DNA of 9,717 nucleotides from an uncultured Campylobacter sp. (GTDB lineage Bacteria; Campylobacterota; Campylobacteria; Campylobacterales; Campylobacteraceae): the NCBI RefSeq assembly GCF_937890585.1, contig NZ_CALACG010000251.1:1-9717 (forward strand). Reading direction: 5' to 3'. Shown in pieces: positions 1 through 8,123 of this stretch. A program made the translations under genes and the position numbers. How positions within the stretch are numbered: the first letter of the stretch is position 1; each line of letters starts with the position of its first letter. The notes under the pieces were generated by a model. The model worked only from the letters and a program-made list of their open reading frames with translations, ran no database searches and was not told the origin of the DNA.

Positions 1-56
1 TGAGTATAGTCTGTTTTTTATAAATTTAAGCTTTTAGGCAAATTTAAAATATTTAA

Positions 57-85
57 TACTTTTTTAATAACCCAAAATTTATAAT
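57..85 (+). promoter_or_regulatory. Putative sigma70 promoter of ccoG
   Basis: A perfect TATAAT lies at 80-85, 25 bases before the ccoG ATG, predicting a start of transcription near 92 and a very short leader. The -35 position (57-62, TACTTT) is weak. This is normal for Campylobacter, whose main sigma factor relies on the -10 box and AT-rich upstream DNA. The Shine-Dalgarno AGGGA is at 101-105, five bases before the ATG. The rest of 1-110 is AT-rich and shows no gene. Confidence 0.5.
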
Positions 86-110
86 CTTAAAATTTCAAAA
101 AGGGATTGTC

Positions 111-1436
111 ATGTCAAAGGATCTTCATCTTAGCTACGCCAAGAGGCGTTACATTTTTTTTGCCTGTATCACGTTATTTGTATTTATTTTGCCATTTATC
201 AGGATAAATGACTCGCAGCTATTTTTGCTGAGCTTTGATAAGAGCAGAGTTGATCTATTTTTTACAAAATTTGATATGCAAGAGCTATATTTGCTGCCAT
301 TTTTGTTTATCACTTTGTTTTTGACTATATTTTTCCTAACGACGCTTGCAGGGCGTATCTGGTGTGGCTGGAGCTGTCCGCAGACCATTTTTAGAACGCT
401 CTTTCGTGACCTTTTGCAAACTAAAATTTTAAAGATCAGAAAAAATATCCAAAACAAACAAAATGAACCACAAGGTCAAATTTTTAAGCGTGCATTAGCA
501 GTTGGAATTTGGTGCGTTTTAGCCCTTATCATAGCTGCAAATTTCATGTGGTTTTTTGTGCCGCCATTTGAGTTTTTAGCCTATATAAGCGAGCCAAGCG
601 AACATAAAATTTTACTTGCATTTTGGCTTAGCATCGCTGCTTGGCTAGTCTATGACGTGGTCATTTTAAAAGAGAATTTCTGCGTCTATGTCTGCCCGTA
701 TGCGAGGGTGCAGTCAGTTATGTTTGATAGCGACACGATCCAAGTTATTTATAATCAAAAACGAGGTGGCGTCATATATGATGGCAAAGAAAAATTTAAA
801 AAGCCAAAAGAAGAAGGCGCGCTTTGCACTGGATGCGAGGCCTGCGTGAGGATATGTCCGACGCATATAGATATAAGAAAGGGCATGCAGCTTGAGTGCA
901 TAAACTGCCTTGAGTGTAGCGACGCGTGCGCTAAAGTGATGGGGCATTTTAACGAAAGCTCGCTTATAGAGTGGAGAAGCATAAATTCTCAAAATGAAAA
1001 TAAAAAGGTGAAAATTTTTAGATTTAGAACGGTTGCTTATCTTGTCATTTTGTGCGTAGTTTTGGTAGCTGCAGCGCTGATGAGTGGTAAAAAAGAGAGC
1101 ATGCTTTTAAATATAAATAGAACAAGCGAGCTTTACAAGGTTTTAGATCAAGGTGAGGTTGAAAATTCTTATGTATTTTTAGTGCAAAATACCCAAAGCA
1201 AAGAGCATAAATTTTACTTTGAGATAGATGATAAAAGCATAGAAATTTCTCGTCCAAATAAGCCATTTACGCTAAAAGCTGGTGCAAAACAAAAGGTCAT
1301 CGTCACGCTAAAATCAAAAAATGAAAACACAAGCGAAAAAGATCTTTTAAAACATATAAATATAAAAGCTTATGCAACTGACGAGCCAACTATTAGCGTG
1401 CAAAGGGCTAGCACCTTTATCTATCCTAAAAGATGA
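111..1436 (+). CDS. ccoG: Cytochrome c oxidase accessory protein CcoG (FixG/RdxA family)
   Basis: Inner-membrane iron-sulfur protein that helps assemble cbb3-type cytochrome oxidase; in Rhodobacter it is linked to reducing and delivering copper for the CuB site. The 441-residue product has about five membrane segments (near 14-32, 61-80, 130-150, 167-185, 305-324). It has the two membrane-linked CxxxCP motifs of the family (C85/C89 in GRIWCGWSCPQ, and C191/C195). A ferredoxin-like domain carries two four-cysteine sets: C239, C242, C245, C249 and C263, C266, C269, C273. The C-terminal part (about 335-441) is predicted periplasmic and matches the immunoglobulin-like FixG C-terminal domain in position. 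Length is near the family norm. The ATG has AGGGA five bases upstream. The gene ends with tandem stops TGA-TAA (1434-1439). cmeR starts about 30 bases later on the same strand with no visible terminator between, so the two may share an mRNA. Confidence 0.93.
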   Translation: MSKDLHLSYAKRRYIFFACITLFVFILPFIRINDSQLFLLSFDKSRVDLFFTKFDMQELYLLPFLFITLFLTIFFLTTLAGRIWCGWSCPQTIFRTLFRDLLQTKILKIRKNIQNKQNEPQGQIFKRALAVGIWCVLALIIAANFMWFFVPPFEFLAYISEPSEHKILLAFWLSIAAWLVYDVVILKENFCVYVCPYARVQSVMFDSDTIQVIYNQKRGGVIYDGKEKFKKPKEEGALCTGCEACVRICPTHIDIRKGMQLECINCLECSDACAKVMGHFNESSLIEWRSINSQNENKKVKIFRFRTVAYLVILCVVLVAAALMSGKKESMLLNINRTSELYKVLDQGEVENSYVFLVQNTQSKEHKFYFEIDDKSIEISRPNKPFTLKAGAKQKVIVTLKSKNENTSEKDLLKHINIKAYATDEPTISVQRASTFIYPKR

Positions 1437-1466
1437 TAAAATGGCAAAAATTTAGTGGGAAGTGAA

Positions 1467-2093
1467 ATGGCGATCTCAGAAAAGGGCAAAAAACGATACG
1501 AACTCATCGTAAAAACAGCGCTTGAGCTATTTTTAAAAAATGGCTACGAAAAGACAAGCCTTAGCGATATCGTGGCGATAAGTGGCGGCTCGCTTGCTAG
1601 CATTTACACATTTTTTGAGAGCAAAGAGGGGCTTTTTCAAGCGATCATCGAGCAAGAGATAGATGCGCTTATAAAAGAGGTCGATGAGAGAATAGATCTT
1701 AAAATTTCTCACAGCTTGGAGGAGTTTTTAACTAAATTTGCAACCATTATTTTTTCTATCATCTGCACCAAGAAAAATATCTCACTTGGCAGGATAATGA
1801 TGAGCGAGGGCCCTAAAAATGGCGGCAAACTTGGCAGGACATTCTTAGATCAAATTTTAAATAGGATCGACCTTGTACTTATAAATTTCTTTGAAAGAGA
1901 TGAGGTAAAAGCCGAGCTTAATCCAAAATTTCCAGCCAAATTTGCTGCAAAATGCTTTATAGAAAATGTAAAGGGGTCACATTACTACAACGCCCTCATA
2001 TTAGACGAAGAGCCAAAACTAAGCAAAAAAGAACGCGAAGAGCACGTTGCTTTGTGCGTGGAGCTATTTTTAAATGGCATCATTAAAAAGTAG
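1467..2093 (+). CDS. cmeR: TetR-family repressor CmeR of the CmeABC pump
   Basis: DNA-binding repressor of the efflux operon just downstream. From the ATG at 1467 the product is 208 residues, close to the roughly 210 of C. jejuni CmeR. Residues 10-57 form a TetR-type helix-turn-helix domain: an amphipathic first helix (TALELFLKNGYEKTSL), then SDIVAISGGSLASIYTFF and the SKEGLF signature after the recognition helix. Residues from about 60 on are the all-helical ligand/dimer domain; the C-terminal EHVALCVELFLNGI resembles the C. jejuni protein as I remember it. The frame is also open to an in-frame GTG at 1455, but GGGA at 1457-1460 sits six bases before the ATG at 1467 and fits as its ribosome binding site, so I chose the ATG. 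A matching operator lies 47 bases past the stop, directly in front of cmeA. In C. jejuni, CmeR also controls other genes and is induced by bile salts; that is family knowledge, not seen here. Confidence 0.88.
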   Translation: MAISEKGKKRYELIVKTALELFLKNGYEKTSLSDIVAISGGSLASIYTFFESKEGLFQAIIEQEIDALIKEVDERIDLKISHSLEEFLTKFATIIFSIICTKKNISLGRIMMSEGPKNGGKLGRTFLDQILNRIDLVLINFFERDEVKAELNPKFPAKFAAKCFIENVKGSHYYNALILDEEPKLSKKEREEHVALCVELFLNGIIKK

Positions 2094-2111
2094 AATTGAC
2101 TTTTAATTTAT

Positions 2112-2140
2112 ATTTAGTTATAGTCAGTGACTTTTATAAT
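2112..2140 (+). promoter_or_regulatory. cmeABC promoter
   Basis: A perfect TATAAT is at 2135-2140. The expected -35 position (2112-2117, ATTTAG) is poor, as usual in Campylobacter. The last base of the -10 box is the first base of the CmeR operator, so bound repressor should block RNA polymerase directly. Transcription would start inside or just after the operator, leaving a leader of about 50 bases before cmeA. The cmeA Shine-Dalgarno AGAGG is at 2191-2195. Confidence 0.6.
2122..2132 (+). repeat. 11-bp palindrome upstream of the cmeABC -10 box
   Basis: AGTCA-G-TGACT is a perfect palindrome around one central base, lying two bases before the TATAAT box in the spacer between the -35 and -10 positions. 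Part of it belongs to a direct repeat: TGACTTTTA occurs at 2097-2105 and again at 2128-2136, 31 bases apart (about three helical turns). It differs from the CmeR site. It could be a second regulator's binding site or chance in AT-rich DNA. Confidence 0.3.
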
Positions 2141-2159
2141 TTGTAATGAAAATTACAAA
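2140..2159 (+). promoter_or_regulatory. CmeR operator (inverted repeat)
   Basis: A perfect 8-bp inverted repeat, TTTGTAAT-GAAA-ATTACAAA, has arms at 2140-2147 and 2152-2159. Its 16-base core at 2142-2157 (TGTAAT-N4-ATTACA) has the same arms and spacing as the operator I recall for C. jejuni CmeR upstream of cmeA. Lying between cmeR and cmeA and touching the -10 box, it is very likely the repression site for the pump operon. Confidence 0.78.
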
Positions 2160-2200
2160 ACTAAACTTGGGATTAAAATTTAAAATTAAGAGAGGTTTTT

Positions 2201-3358
2201 ATGTTGAAATTTAAAAGTTTTCTTGTGCTTTCAGCTGCCGTTTTTTTGCTTTCTGGCTGCTTTGAAAGTGGCGACAAAAAGGCTGCTGCAGGCCGCCAGA
2301 TGCCAACATCTCATGTTGATATATTTGTTGCACAAAAAGCAGATGTGCCTATTAGCTTTGACTACACAGCCACAGTTACAAGTAACCAAGATGTCATCAT
2401 CTATCCAAAGGTTGGCGGCACGATCATAAAGCAGTTTTTTAAGCCTGGCGATAAGGTAAAGGCTGGAGAGAAGCTATTTCTCATAGATCCAGAGAAATAT
2501 CAAGCTAGCTACGACTCACTTGATGCAGCCGTTGGCGTCGCAAATGCAAATTTAAAAAATGCCGAGACTGAGTTTAAAAGAATTTCTGCCCTTTATAAGA
2601 AAAATGCAGTCTCTCAAAAAGACTACGACGCAGCCGTTGCAGCTTATGATATCGCAAATGCAAATTTAGTAAGCGCAAAAGCAAATTTAAAAAGTGCAAA
2701 AATAGATCTAGGCTACACAAGCATAGTGGCTCCATTTGACGGCGTAGTGGGCGATAATAAAGTCGATGTTGGCTCACTTGTAGTAGCGAGCCAAACTCAG
2801 CTTGTAAGACTAACTAAGATAAATCCGATCGAAGCTGACTTTTACATCGCAGACATGGATAATCTAAGTAGAAAAGCAAATTTAGATAGTGGCGCTTGGC
2901 AGCAACTAAATAGCGAGGCTGTTTTAAATTTAAACAATGAAGATTTCACTGGCAAAGTGACTTTTATAGATAACGTCGTAAATACCGCAACTGGCAGCGT
3001 TTTGGCAAAGGCTAGCTTTGATAATAGTGAGGGTAAAATTTTACCAGGTGCGTTTGGTCATATAAAGATGAGCGGATTTGTTCAAAAAAATGCCTTTAAC
3101 ATCCCACAAGTTGCCCTTCAGCAAAGCGCTACAAACACTTATGTTTTGGTCGTAAAAGATGGCAAAGTAGGCCAAAAAAATGTAAAAACTAGCTACCAAA
3201 CAAAAGATATGGTCGTAGTGACTGAGGGTCTTGAAGAGGGCGATAAGATAATAGTTAGTAACTTCCTTAAAATCGGAGTTGGCGCACCAGTTGAAACTGA
3301 CAAAGACCTAAGCGCAAATTTCTTAAACAAAGATGCAAACGCTACAAGTAGCAAGTAA
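2201..3358 (+). CDS. cmeA: RND efflux periplasmic adaptor lipoprotein CmeA
   Basis: Membrane-fusion protein joining the inner-membrane pump CmeB to the outer-membrane channel CmeC. The 385-residue product begins with a lipoprotein signal: a charged start, a hydrophobic stretch (7-18) and the lipobox LLSGC with the modified cysteine at C20. Then come the split lipoyl (barrel-sandwich) domain (about 62-98, GGTIIKQFFKPGDKVKAG, and 172-200), an alpha-helical hairpin (about 101-170) with heptad-like repeats ANANL and SAKANL, a beta-barrel domain (about 205-290) and a membrane-proximal domain (about 295-365). The tail is short and polar. AGAGG lies five bases before the ATG. It is the first gene of the CmeR-controlled operon and ends ten bases before cmeB. 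Length and domain order match AcrA/CmeA-type adaptors. Confidence 0.93.
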   Translation: MLKFKSFLVLSAAVFLLSGCFESGDKKAAAGRQMPTSHVDIFVAQKADVPISFDYTATVTSNQDVIIYPKVGGTIIKQFFKPGDKVKAGEKLFLIDPEKYQASYDSLDAAVGVANANLKNAETEFKRISALYKKNAVSQKDYDAAVAAYDIANANLVSAKANLKSAKIDLGYTSIVAPFDGVVGDNKVDVGSLVVASQTQLVRLTKINPIEADFYIADMDNLSRKANLDSGAWQQLNSEAVLNLNNEDFTGKVTFIDNVVNTATGSVLAKASFDNSEGKILPGAFGHIKMSGFVQKNAFNIPQVALQQSATNTYVLVVKDGKVGQKNVKTSYQTKDMVVVTEGLEEGDKIIVSNFLKIGVGAPVETDKDLSANFLNKDANATSSK

Positions 3359-3368
3359 AGGCAGATAG

Positions 3369-6300
3369 ATGTTTTCAAGATTTTTCATAAACCGCCCGAT
3401 ATTTGCAACTGTTATATCTATCATCATAGTTATAGCAGGTTTTATGGGTATCAAAGGGCTTCCTATAGAGGAGTATCCAAGTCTTACACCGCCTACTGTC
3501 TCTGTAACTGCGACATATAGCGGTGCTGACGCGCAAACTATCGCTGACTCGGTCGCAAGTGCCATTGAAGATCAGATAAATGGTGTTGAAAATATGCTTT
3601 ATATGCAAAGCACCTCAAGTTCAGCAGGTACTATGAATATAAGCGTATATTTTAAGATCGGCTCATCATCAAAGCAAGCTACGATCGATGTAAATAACCG
3701 CGTGCAAGCTGCCCTTTCAAGATTGCCTCAAGAGGTGCAAAATATGGGCGTAACGGTGCGTGAAAGAAGTGGTTCGATCCTTCAAGTAGTTGGCTTTACA
3801 AATCCAAATATGAACCAAGTTGAGCTATATAACTATGTAAATTTAAACATCGCTGATGCGATCAAAAGGGTAAATGGTATCGGCGATACAGTGCTAATTG
3901 GCAACAAAGAGTATTCGATGAGAATTTGGCTAAAGCCAGACAGACTTGCTCAGTTTAAACTAACTCCAAGCGACGTCATCTCTCAAGTAAAAATTCAAAA
4001 CTCACAATACGCCGCTGGCAAGATCGGCGAGCAGCCATCAAAGGGTGAAAACCCTTATGTTTATTCAGTAGTTTCTGAAGGACGTTTTAAAGATCCAAAG
4101 CAGTTTGGCGAAATTTTGATAAAAAGCGAAGATGGCACAGTTGTTAAGCTAAAAGAGGTCGCCACAGTCGAGCTTGGAGCTGCTATCTACGCATCTGAAG
4201 CTATGCTAAATGGCAAGCCAGCAGTGCCACTTTTACTATTTTTACAAAACGATGCAAATGCACTTGCAACTGCTGAAGCGGTCAAAGCAAAGCTTGAAGA
4301 GCTAAAGAAAACCTATCCAGTTGGTCTAGAGCACACCATAGCCTACAACCCAACTGAATTTATCACCGTCTCAATAGACGAAGTCATAAAAACTTTCGTA
4401 GAAGCGATGGTGCTAGTTCTTATCGTAATGTACTTTTTCTTAAAGAGCTTTAGAGCTACCATCATACCAATGCTTGCTGTGCCAGTCTCTATCATAGGCA
4501 CATTTGGCGGACTTTATGTGATGGGCTTTAGTATAAATTTGATCACACTTTTTGCCCTGATTCTAGCCATCGGTATCGTCGTAGATGATGCGATCATCGT
4601 TATAGAAAACGTTGAAAGAATTTTGCATGAAGATAAAGAGATAAGCGTAAAAGACGCCACGTTTAAGGCGATGGAGGAGGTGCAAACCCCAGTCATCTCT
4701 ATCGTGCTCGTGCTTTGCGCGGTTTTCGTGCCAGTTTCATTTATGGAGGGCTTTGTAGGCGTTATACAAAAGCAGTTTGCGCTAACACTTGTTGTTGCTG
4801 TTTGTATCTCAGGCTTTGTCGCTCTTACTCTTACGCCAGCACTTTGTGCGGTTATGCTTAAAAAACAAGAGAACAAGCCATTTTGGATAGTTCAGAAATT
4901 TAACGACTTTTTTGACTTTAGCACTAGGCTCTTTACAGCAGGCGTGGCAAAAATTTTAAAACACGTCATCATTAGCTTTATAGTCATTGGCATAATGGGA
5001 TTTGCGACGTATGGCCTTTTTCAAAAAGTGCCAAAAGGGCTTGTGCCTTCAGAAGATAAGGGCGCTTTGATGGTTATCACCTCGCTTCCACCTTCAACAA
5101 ATATGCTAAAGACCAAAGAAGAGGTAAAATCTATTAGTAACGCCATTTTGAGCAACCCAAATGTCGAATTTACCATGGGATTTGCAGGCTATGATATGCT
5201 AGCTAGCTCACTTAGAGAAAACTCAGCCATTAGCTTTGTCAAGCTAAAAGACTGGAATGAAAGAAAGGGTGCAACGGACGGTGCAGATGCTTTAGTAGGT
5301 CAGTTTAACGGCATGCTTAGGGGTTCAAAAAACTCAATGACCTTTGTCGTAAATGTGCCACCTATCATGGGTCTATCAATGACTGGCGGCTTTGAGATGT
5401 ATCTACAAAACAAGAGCGGCAAGAGCTACAACGAGATAGAAGCGGACGCTAGAAAGGTAACTGCAGCTGCAAACGCAAGGCCTGAGCTAACTGGCGTAAG
5501 AACGACGCTTGAGACAAACTACCGCCAGTTTAAGATAACAGTTGATAAAGAAAAGGCAAGGCTATTTGGCGTAAGCGAGAGCGAAATTTTTAGCACGATA
5601 GCGGCTAGCTTTGGCTCTTACTACATAAACGACTTCAACCTTGCGGGTAAATCATACCGCGTATATGCAAGGGCAAGCGATAACTTTAGAAACAACCCTG
5701 AGGATCTAAGAAAAATTTTCGTCCGCTCAAAAGATGGCGGCATGGTGCCACTAAATTCAGTAGCAACGCTTACAAGATCGATCGGACCTGATATCGTTGA
5801 TAGATTTAACCTCTTTCCAGCGGCTAAGATCATGGGCGATCCAAAACCTGGCTACACATCAGGCGATGCGATAAGAGCGATACAAGAGGTCGTAAATGAC
5901 ACGCTAAGTAGCGATGAGTACGCTATAAGCTGGGCTGGAACGGCGTATCAGGAGGTAAATTCTCAAGGAACAGGCACGGTCGCCTTTATCTTTGGTATGG
6001 TCTTTGTCTTTTTGATCCTTGCGGCTCAGTACGAAAGATGGCTCATCCCACTTGCAGTCATAACTGCCGTGCCGTTTGCAGTATTTGGCTCGTTGCTAGC
6101 TGTTTGGATAAGAGGGCTGACAAACGATATCTACTTTGAGATCGGACTCTTGCTACTCATCGGTCTAGCGGCCAAAAACGCCATTTTGATCGTAGAATTT
6201 GCTATGCAAGAGCGCGAGAGCGGAAAGAGCATATTTGAATCAGCTGTAAATGCGGCCAAACTTCGCTTTAGACCTATCGTAATGACCTCGATCGCATTTA

Positions 6301-6494
6301 CTCTAGGCGTTTTTCCAATGGTTATAAGCACAGGCGCAGGCGCTGCATCTCGTCACTCACTAGGAACTGGCGTAGTTGGTGGCATGATCGCTTCTACTAC
6401 GATAGCGATATTTTTCGTGCCTATGTTTTACTATTTGCTTGAAAATTTAAATGAAAAATACTGGAAAAAGGGAGCAAAAAAAGATGAGAAATAA
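3369..6494 (+). CDS. cmeB: RND multidrug efflux transporter CmeB (HAE-1 family)
   Basis: Proton-driven inner-membrane pump that captures drugs, bile salts and detergents and passes them to the CmeA/CmeC channel. At 1041 residues it is full length for the AcrB/CmeB family. The first helix (about 10-28) follows a typical start MFSRFFINRPIFATV, then the first large periplasmic domain (about 30-335), helices 2-6 (about 336-497), helix 7 (about 531-550), the second periplasmic domain, and a C-terminal helix group. Proton-relay residues are present: D406/D407 in GIVVDDAIIVIEN (helix 4, matching AcrB D407/D408) and K936 in GLAAKNAILIVEFA (helix 10, matching AcrB K940). No frameshift or internal stop was seen. 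AAAGG at 3357-3361 overlaps the cmeA stop and serves as the ribosome site. The 3' end overlaps the start of cmeC by 11 bases. Confidence 0.96.
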   Translation: MFSRFFINRPIFATVISIIIVIAGFMGIKGLPIEEYPSLTPPTVSVTATYSGADAQTIADSVASAIEDQINGVENMLYMQSTSSSAGTMNISVYFKIGSSSKQATIDVNNRVQAALSRLPQEVQNMGVTVRERSGSILQVVGFTNPNMNQVELYNYVNLNIADAIKRVNGIGDTVLIGNKEYSMRIWLKPDRLAQFKLTPSDVISQVKIQNSQYAAGKIGEQPSKGENPYVYSVVSEGRFKDPKQFGEILIKSEDGTVVKLKEVATVELGAAIYASEAMLNGKPAVPLLLFLQNDANALATAEAVKAKLEELKKTYPVGLEHTIAYNPTEFITVSIDEVIKTFVEAMVLVLIVMYFFLKSFRATIIPMLAVPVSIIGTFGGLYVMGFSINLITLFALILAIGIVVDDAIIVIENVERILHEDKEISVKDATFKAMEEVQTPVISIVLVLCAVFVPVSFMEGFVGVIQKQFALTLVVAVCISGFVALTLTPALCAVMLKKQENKPFWIVQKFNDFFDFSTRLFTAGVAKILKHVIISFIVIGIMGFATYGLFQKVPKGLVPSEDKGALMVITSLPPSTNMLKTKEEVKSISNAILSNPNVEFTMGFAGYDMLASSLRENSAISFVKLKDWNERKGATDGADALVGQFNGMLRGSKNSMTFVVNVPPIMGLSMTGGFEMYLQNKSGKSYNEIEADARKVTAAANARPELTGVRTTLETNYRQFKITVDKEKARLFGVSESEIFSTIAASFGSYYINDFNLAGKSYRVYARASDNFRNNPEDLRKIFVRSKDGGMVPLNSVATLTRSIGPDIVDRFNLFPAAKIMGDPKPGYTSGDAIRAIQEVVNDTLSSDEYAISWAGTAYQEVNSQGTGTVAFIFGMVFVFLILAAQYERWLIPLAVITAVPFAVFGSLLAVWIRGLTNDIYFEIGLLLLIGLAAKNAILIVEFAMQERESGKSIFESAVNAAKLRFRPIVMTSIAFTLGVFPMVISTGAGAASRHSLGTGVVGGMIASTTIAIFFVPMFYYLLENLNEKYWKKGAKKDEK

Positions 6495-7866
6495 GGCGTT
6501 TATACTTATAACAGCGGCGTTTTTGGCTGGTTGCTCGTTTCGCCCAGATATGCCAAATGTGGATACAAATTTCACCTCAACATACACTTACGAGACAAGC
6601 GATATAAGAGATCTTTGGTGGAAGGAATTTCACGATGAAAATTTAAATGTTCTTGTTGAAAGTGCGCTTGAGAAAAATACAAATTTACGTATTGCATATT
6701 TAAATTTACAAAAAGCAAAGGCAAGTCTTGGCATTGCTGAAGCTGACTTGCTACCAGGGGTAAATTTAAATGCAAGTTATACCAAGGCAAAAACCAGTGG
6801 TGAAACCTACACCAAGCAGCCTCAAACACGTTATAGAAGCTCGAGCATAAATTTAGGACTAAACTACGAGATAGATCTTTGGGGTAGAGTGCGAAATAGC
6901 GTACTTGCAGCTAATGAAAGCTTAAACGCTAGCAAATTTGACTACGATAGCGCTAGACTAAGCCTTAGCTCAAGCGTAGCAAAAAGCTATTTTGCTCTAG
7001 TGTCGCTAAACATGCAAGAAGCGGTGTTAAAAGAGACACTAAAAACCTACGAAGATACGCTAGCGCTTCGCAAGACGCAGCTTGATCTTGGTGGCATAAA
7101 TGAGATGACCTATCTACAAAGCAAGGCTGCGGTTGAGAGCGCAAAAATGAGCCTTATTTCGGTGCTAAATTTAAAGTCAAAGGCGCTAACCTCGCTTGCT
7201 ATCCTAACTGGCAAAAACAATGATGAAATTTTAAAAGGCGCAGTTGCTAGCTCAAAAACCTTGCCAGCCTCACCAGAAATAAGCGCTGGCATTAGCTCTG
7301 ATATTTTGTTAAGAAGAAGCGACGTAGCAAAAGCGCTAGCTGATCTAAAGGCGACAAATGCGCTCGTTGGCGTGGCAAAGGCTGATTATTTCCCTACGAT
7401 CTCACTTACTGGGCTTTTAGGCTTTACGAGTGTTGATTTTGAAAATATATTTGTAGGAAACGCTAACACTTGGAGCATAGGTGGCTCTTTAGTTCAGAAG
7501 ATCTTTGACTACGGCAGAACAAAAAACAATGTCCGCATCGCAGAGACAAACGAACAAATCGCAGCCATCACCTATGAAGGCACGGTAAAAACTGCACTTG
7601 GAGAGGTCAGAGACGCCCTTATATCAAGGCAAAATGCAAAGCTCTCTTTGGATCAGGTGAAAAATTTGCTACAATCGCAACAAAAAATTTATTCGCTCGC
7701 CAAAGATCAGTATGACGCTGGCTACATCGGACACCTAGAGCTTCTTGATGCGCAGAGAAATTTACTCTCAGCAAAGCTTCAAGACATCTCGGCAAAGCTT
7801 GATGAGGTAGATAGCGCGGTTGAAGTTTACAGGGCTTTTGGCGGCGGATTTAAGTTAGAAAAGTAA
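6484..7866 (+). CDS. cmeC: Outer-membrane efflux channel lipoprotein CmeC (TolC/NodT type)
   Basis: Outer-membrane exit duct of the pump. From the ATG at 6484 the product has 460 residues and a textbook lipoprotein signal (MRNKAFILITAAFLAGC, modified cysteine C17). An in-frame ATG at 6451 would add 11 charged residues in front of the signal and has no Shine-Dalgarno. The 6484 start has AGGGAG at 6469-6474, so I chose it; it overlaps cmeB by 11 bases, implying translational coupling. Two outer-membrane efflux repeats are visible: WWKEFHDENLNVLVESAL (45-62) with YEIDLWGRVRN (128-138), and LLRRSDVAKA (275-284) with the conserved VGVAKADYFPTISLTGLLG (295-313). The C-terminal helix pair ends near GGGFKLEK. 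It is somewhat shorter than my recollection of about 492 residues for C. jejuni CmeC but within the family range. Confidence 0.92.
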   Translation: MRNKAFILITAAFLAGCSFRPDMPNVDTNFTSTYTYETSDIRDLWWKEFHDENLNVLVESALEKNTNLRIAYLNLQKAKASLGIAEADLLPGVNLNASYTKAKTSGETYTKQPQTRYRSSSINLGLNYEIDLWGRVRNSVLAANESLNASKFDYDSARLSLSSSVAKSYFALVSLNMQEAVLKETLKTYEDTLALRKTQLDLGGINEMTYLQSKAAVESAKMSLISVLNLKSKALTSLAILTGKNNDEILKGAVASSKTLPASPEISAGISSDILLRRSDVAKALADLKATNALVGVAKADYFPTISLTGLLGFTSVDFENIFVGNANTWSIGGSLVQKIFDYGRTKNNVRIAETNEQIAAITYEGTVKTALGEVRDALISRQNAKLSLDQVKNLLQSQQKIYSLAKDQYDAGYIGHLELLDAQRNLLSAKLQDISAKLDEVDSAVEVYRAFGGGFKLEK

Positions 7867-7887
7867 AATTACAAAAGGAGAAAAGTA

Positions 7888-8115
7888 GTGAGTAAGATAT
7901 TAAATTTCTTATTTTCTTGGGGATTTTTTGTTTTTGCCATCGTTCTTGGCGTGGCATTATGGTTTGCGATAAATTATGTCGATACGATTAGACTTGAGTC
8001 TAGTTTTTATGATATCGGCGAGATATTTATGATGGCAGCTGTCTTTGGTATCGTTTTTTACCTAGTTGCAGCGATATTTGTTATACCTATTAGGGCGATG
8101 ACAAAAAAGGCCTAA
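7888..8115 (+). CDS. Small two-helix membrane protein in the cme operon, unrecognised
   Basis: A 75-residue protein I cannot assign to a family. It starts with GTG at 7888, preceded by a strong Shine-Dalgarno AAAGGAG at 7874-7880 with seven bases of spacing, which argues it is a real gene. Two hydrophobic segments (about 5-30, rich in F, W and V, and 45-68) are joined by a short polar loop with acidic residues (DTIRLESSFYDIGE). The tail RAMTKKA is basic, so by the positive-inside rule the C-terminus is probably cytoplasmic; with two helices the N-terminus would be too. It lies 21 bases after cmeC with no terminator between, so it should be transcribed with the pump and under CmeR. A role in pump stability or tuning, by analogy with the small AcrB partner AcrZ, is only inference; it has no visible similarity to AcrZ. 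Confidence 0.72.
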   Translation: MSKILNFLFSWGFFVFAIVLGVALWFAINYVDTIRLESSFYDIGEIFMMAAVFGIVFYLVAAIFVIPIRAMTKKA

Positions 8116-8123
8116 ATCCTCTT

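Noticed and set aside
1455..1466. GTG at 1455 as the start of cmeR
   Set aside because: The purine-rich bases just after this GTG fit better as the ribosome site of the ATG at 1467.
2096..2101. TTGACT as the -35 box of the cmeABC promoter
   Set aside because: It lies 33 bases from the TATAAT at 2135-2140, about twice the workable spacing.
2541..2700. Repeated GCAAATGCAAATTTA words in cmeA as a DNA repeat element
   Set aside because: They are in frame and encode the recurring ANANL of the adaptor's helical hairpin, so the repeat is explained by the protein.
6451..6483. ATG at 6451 as the start of cmeC
   Set aside because: It would put 11 charged residues before the lipoprotein signal and lacks a ribosome site; the ATG at 6484 has both.
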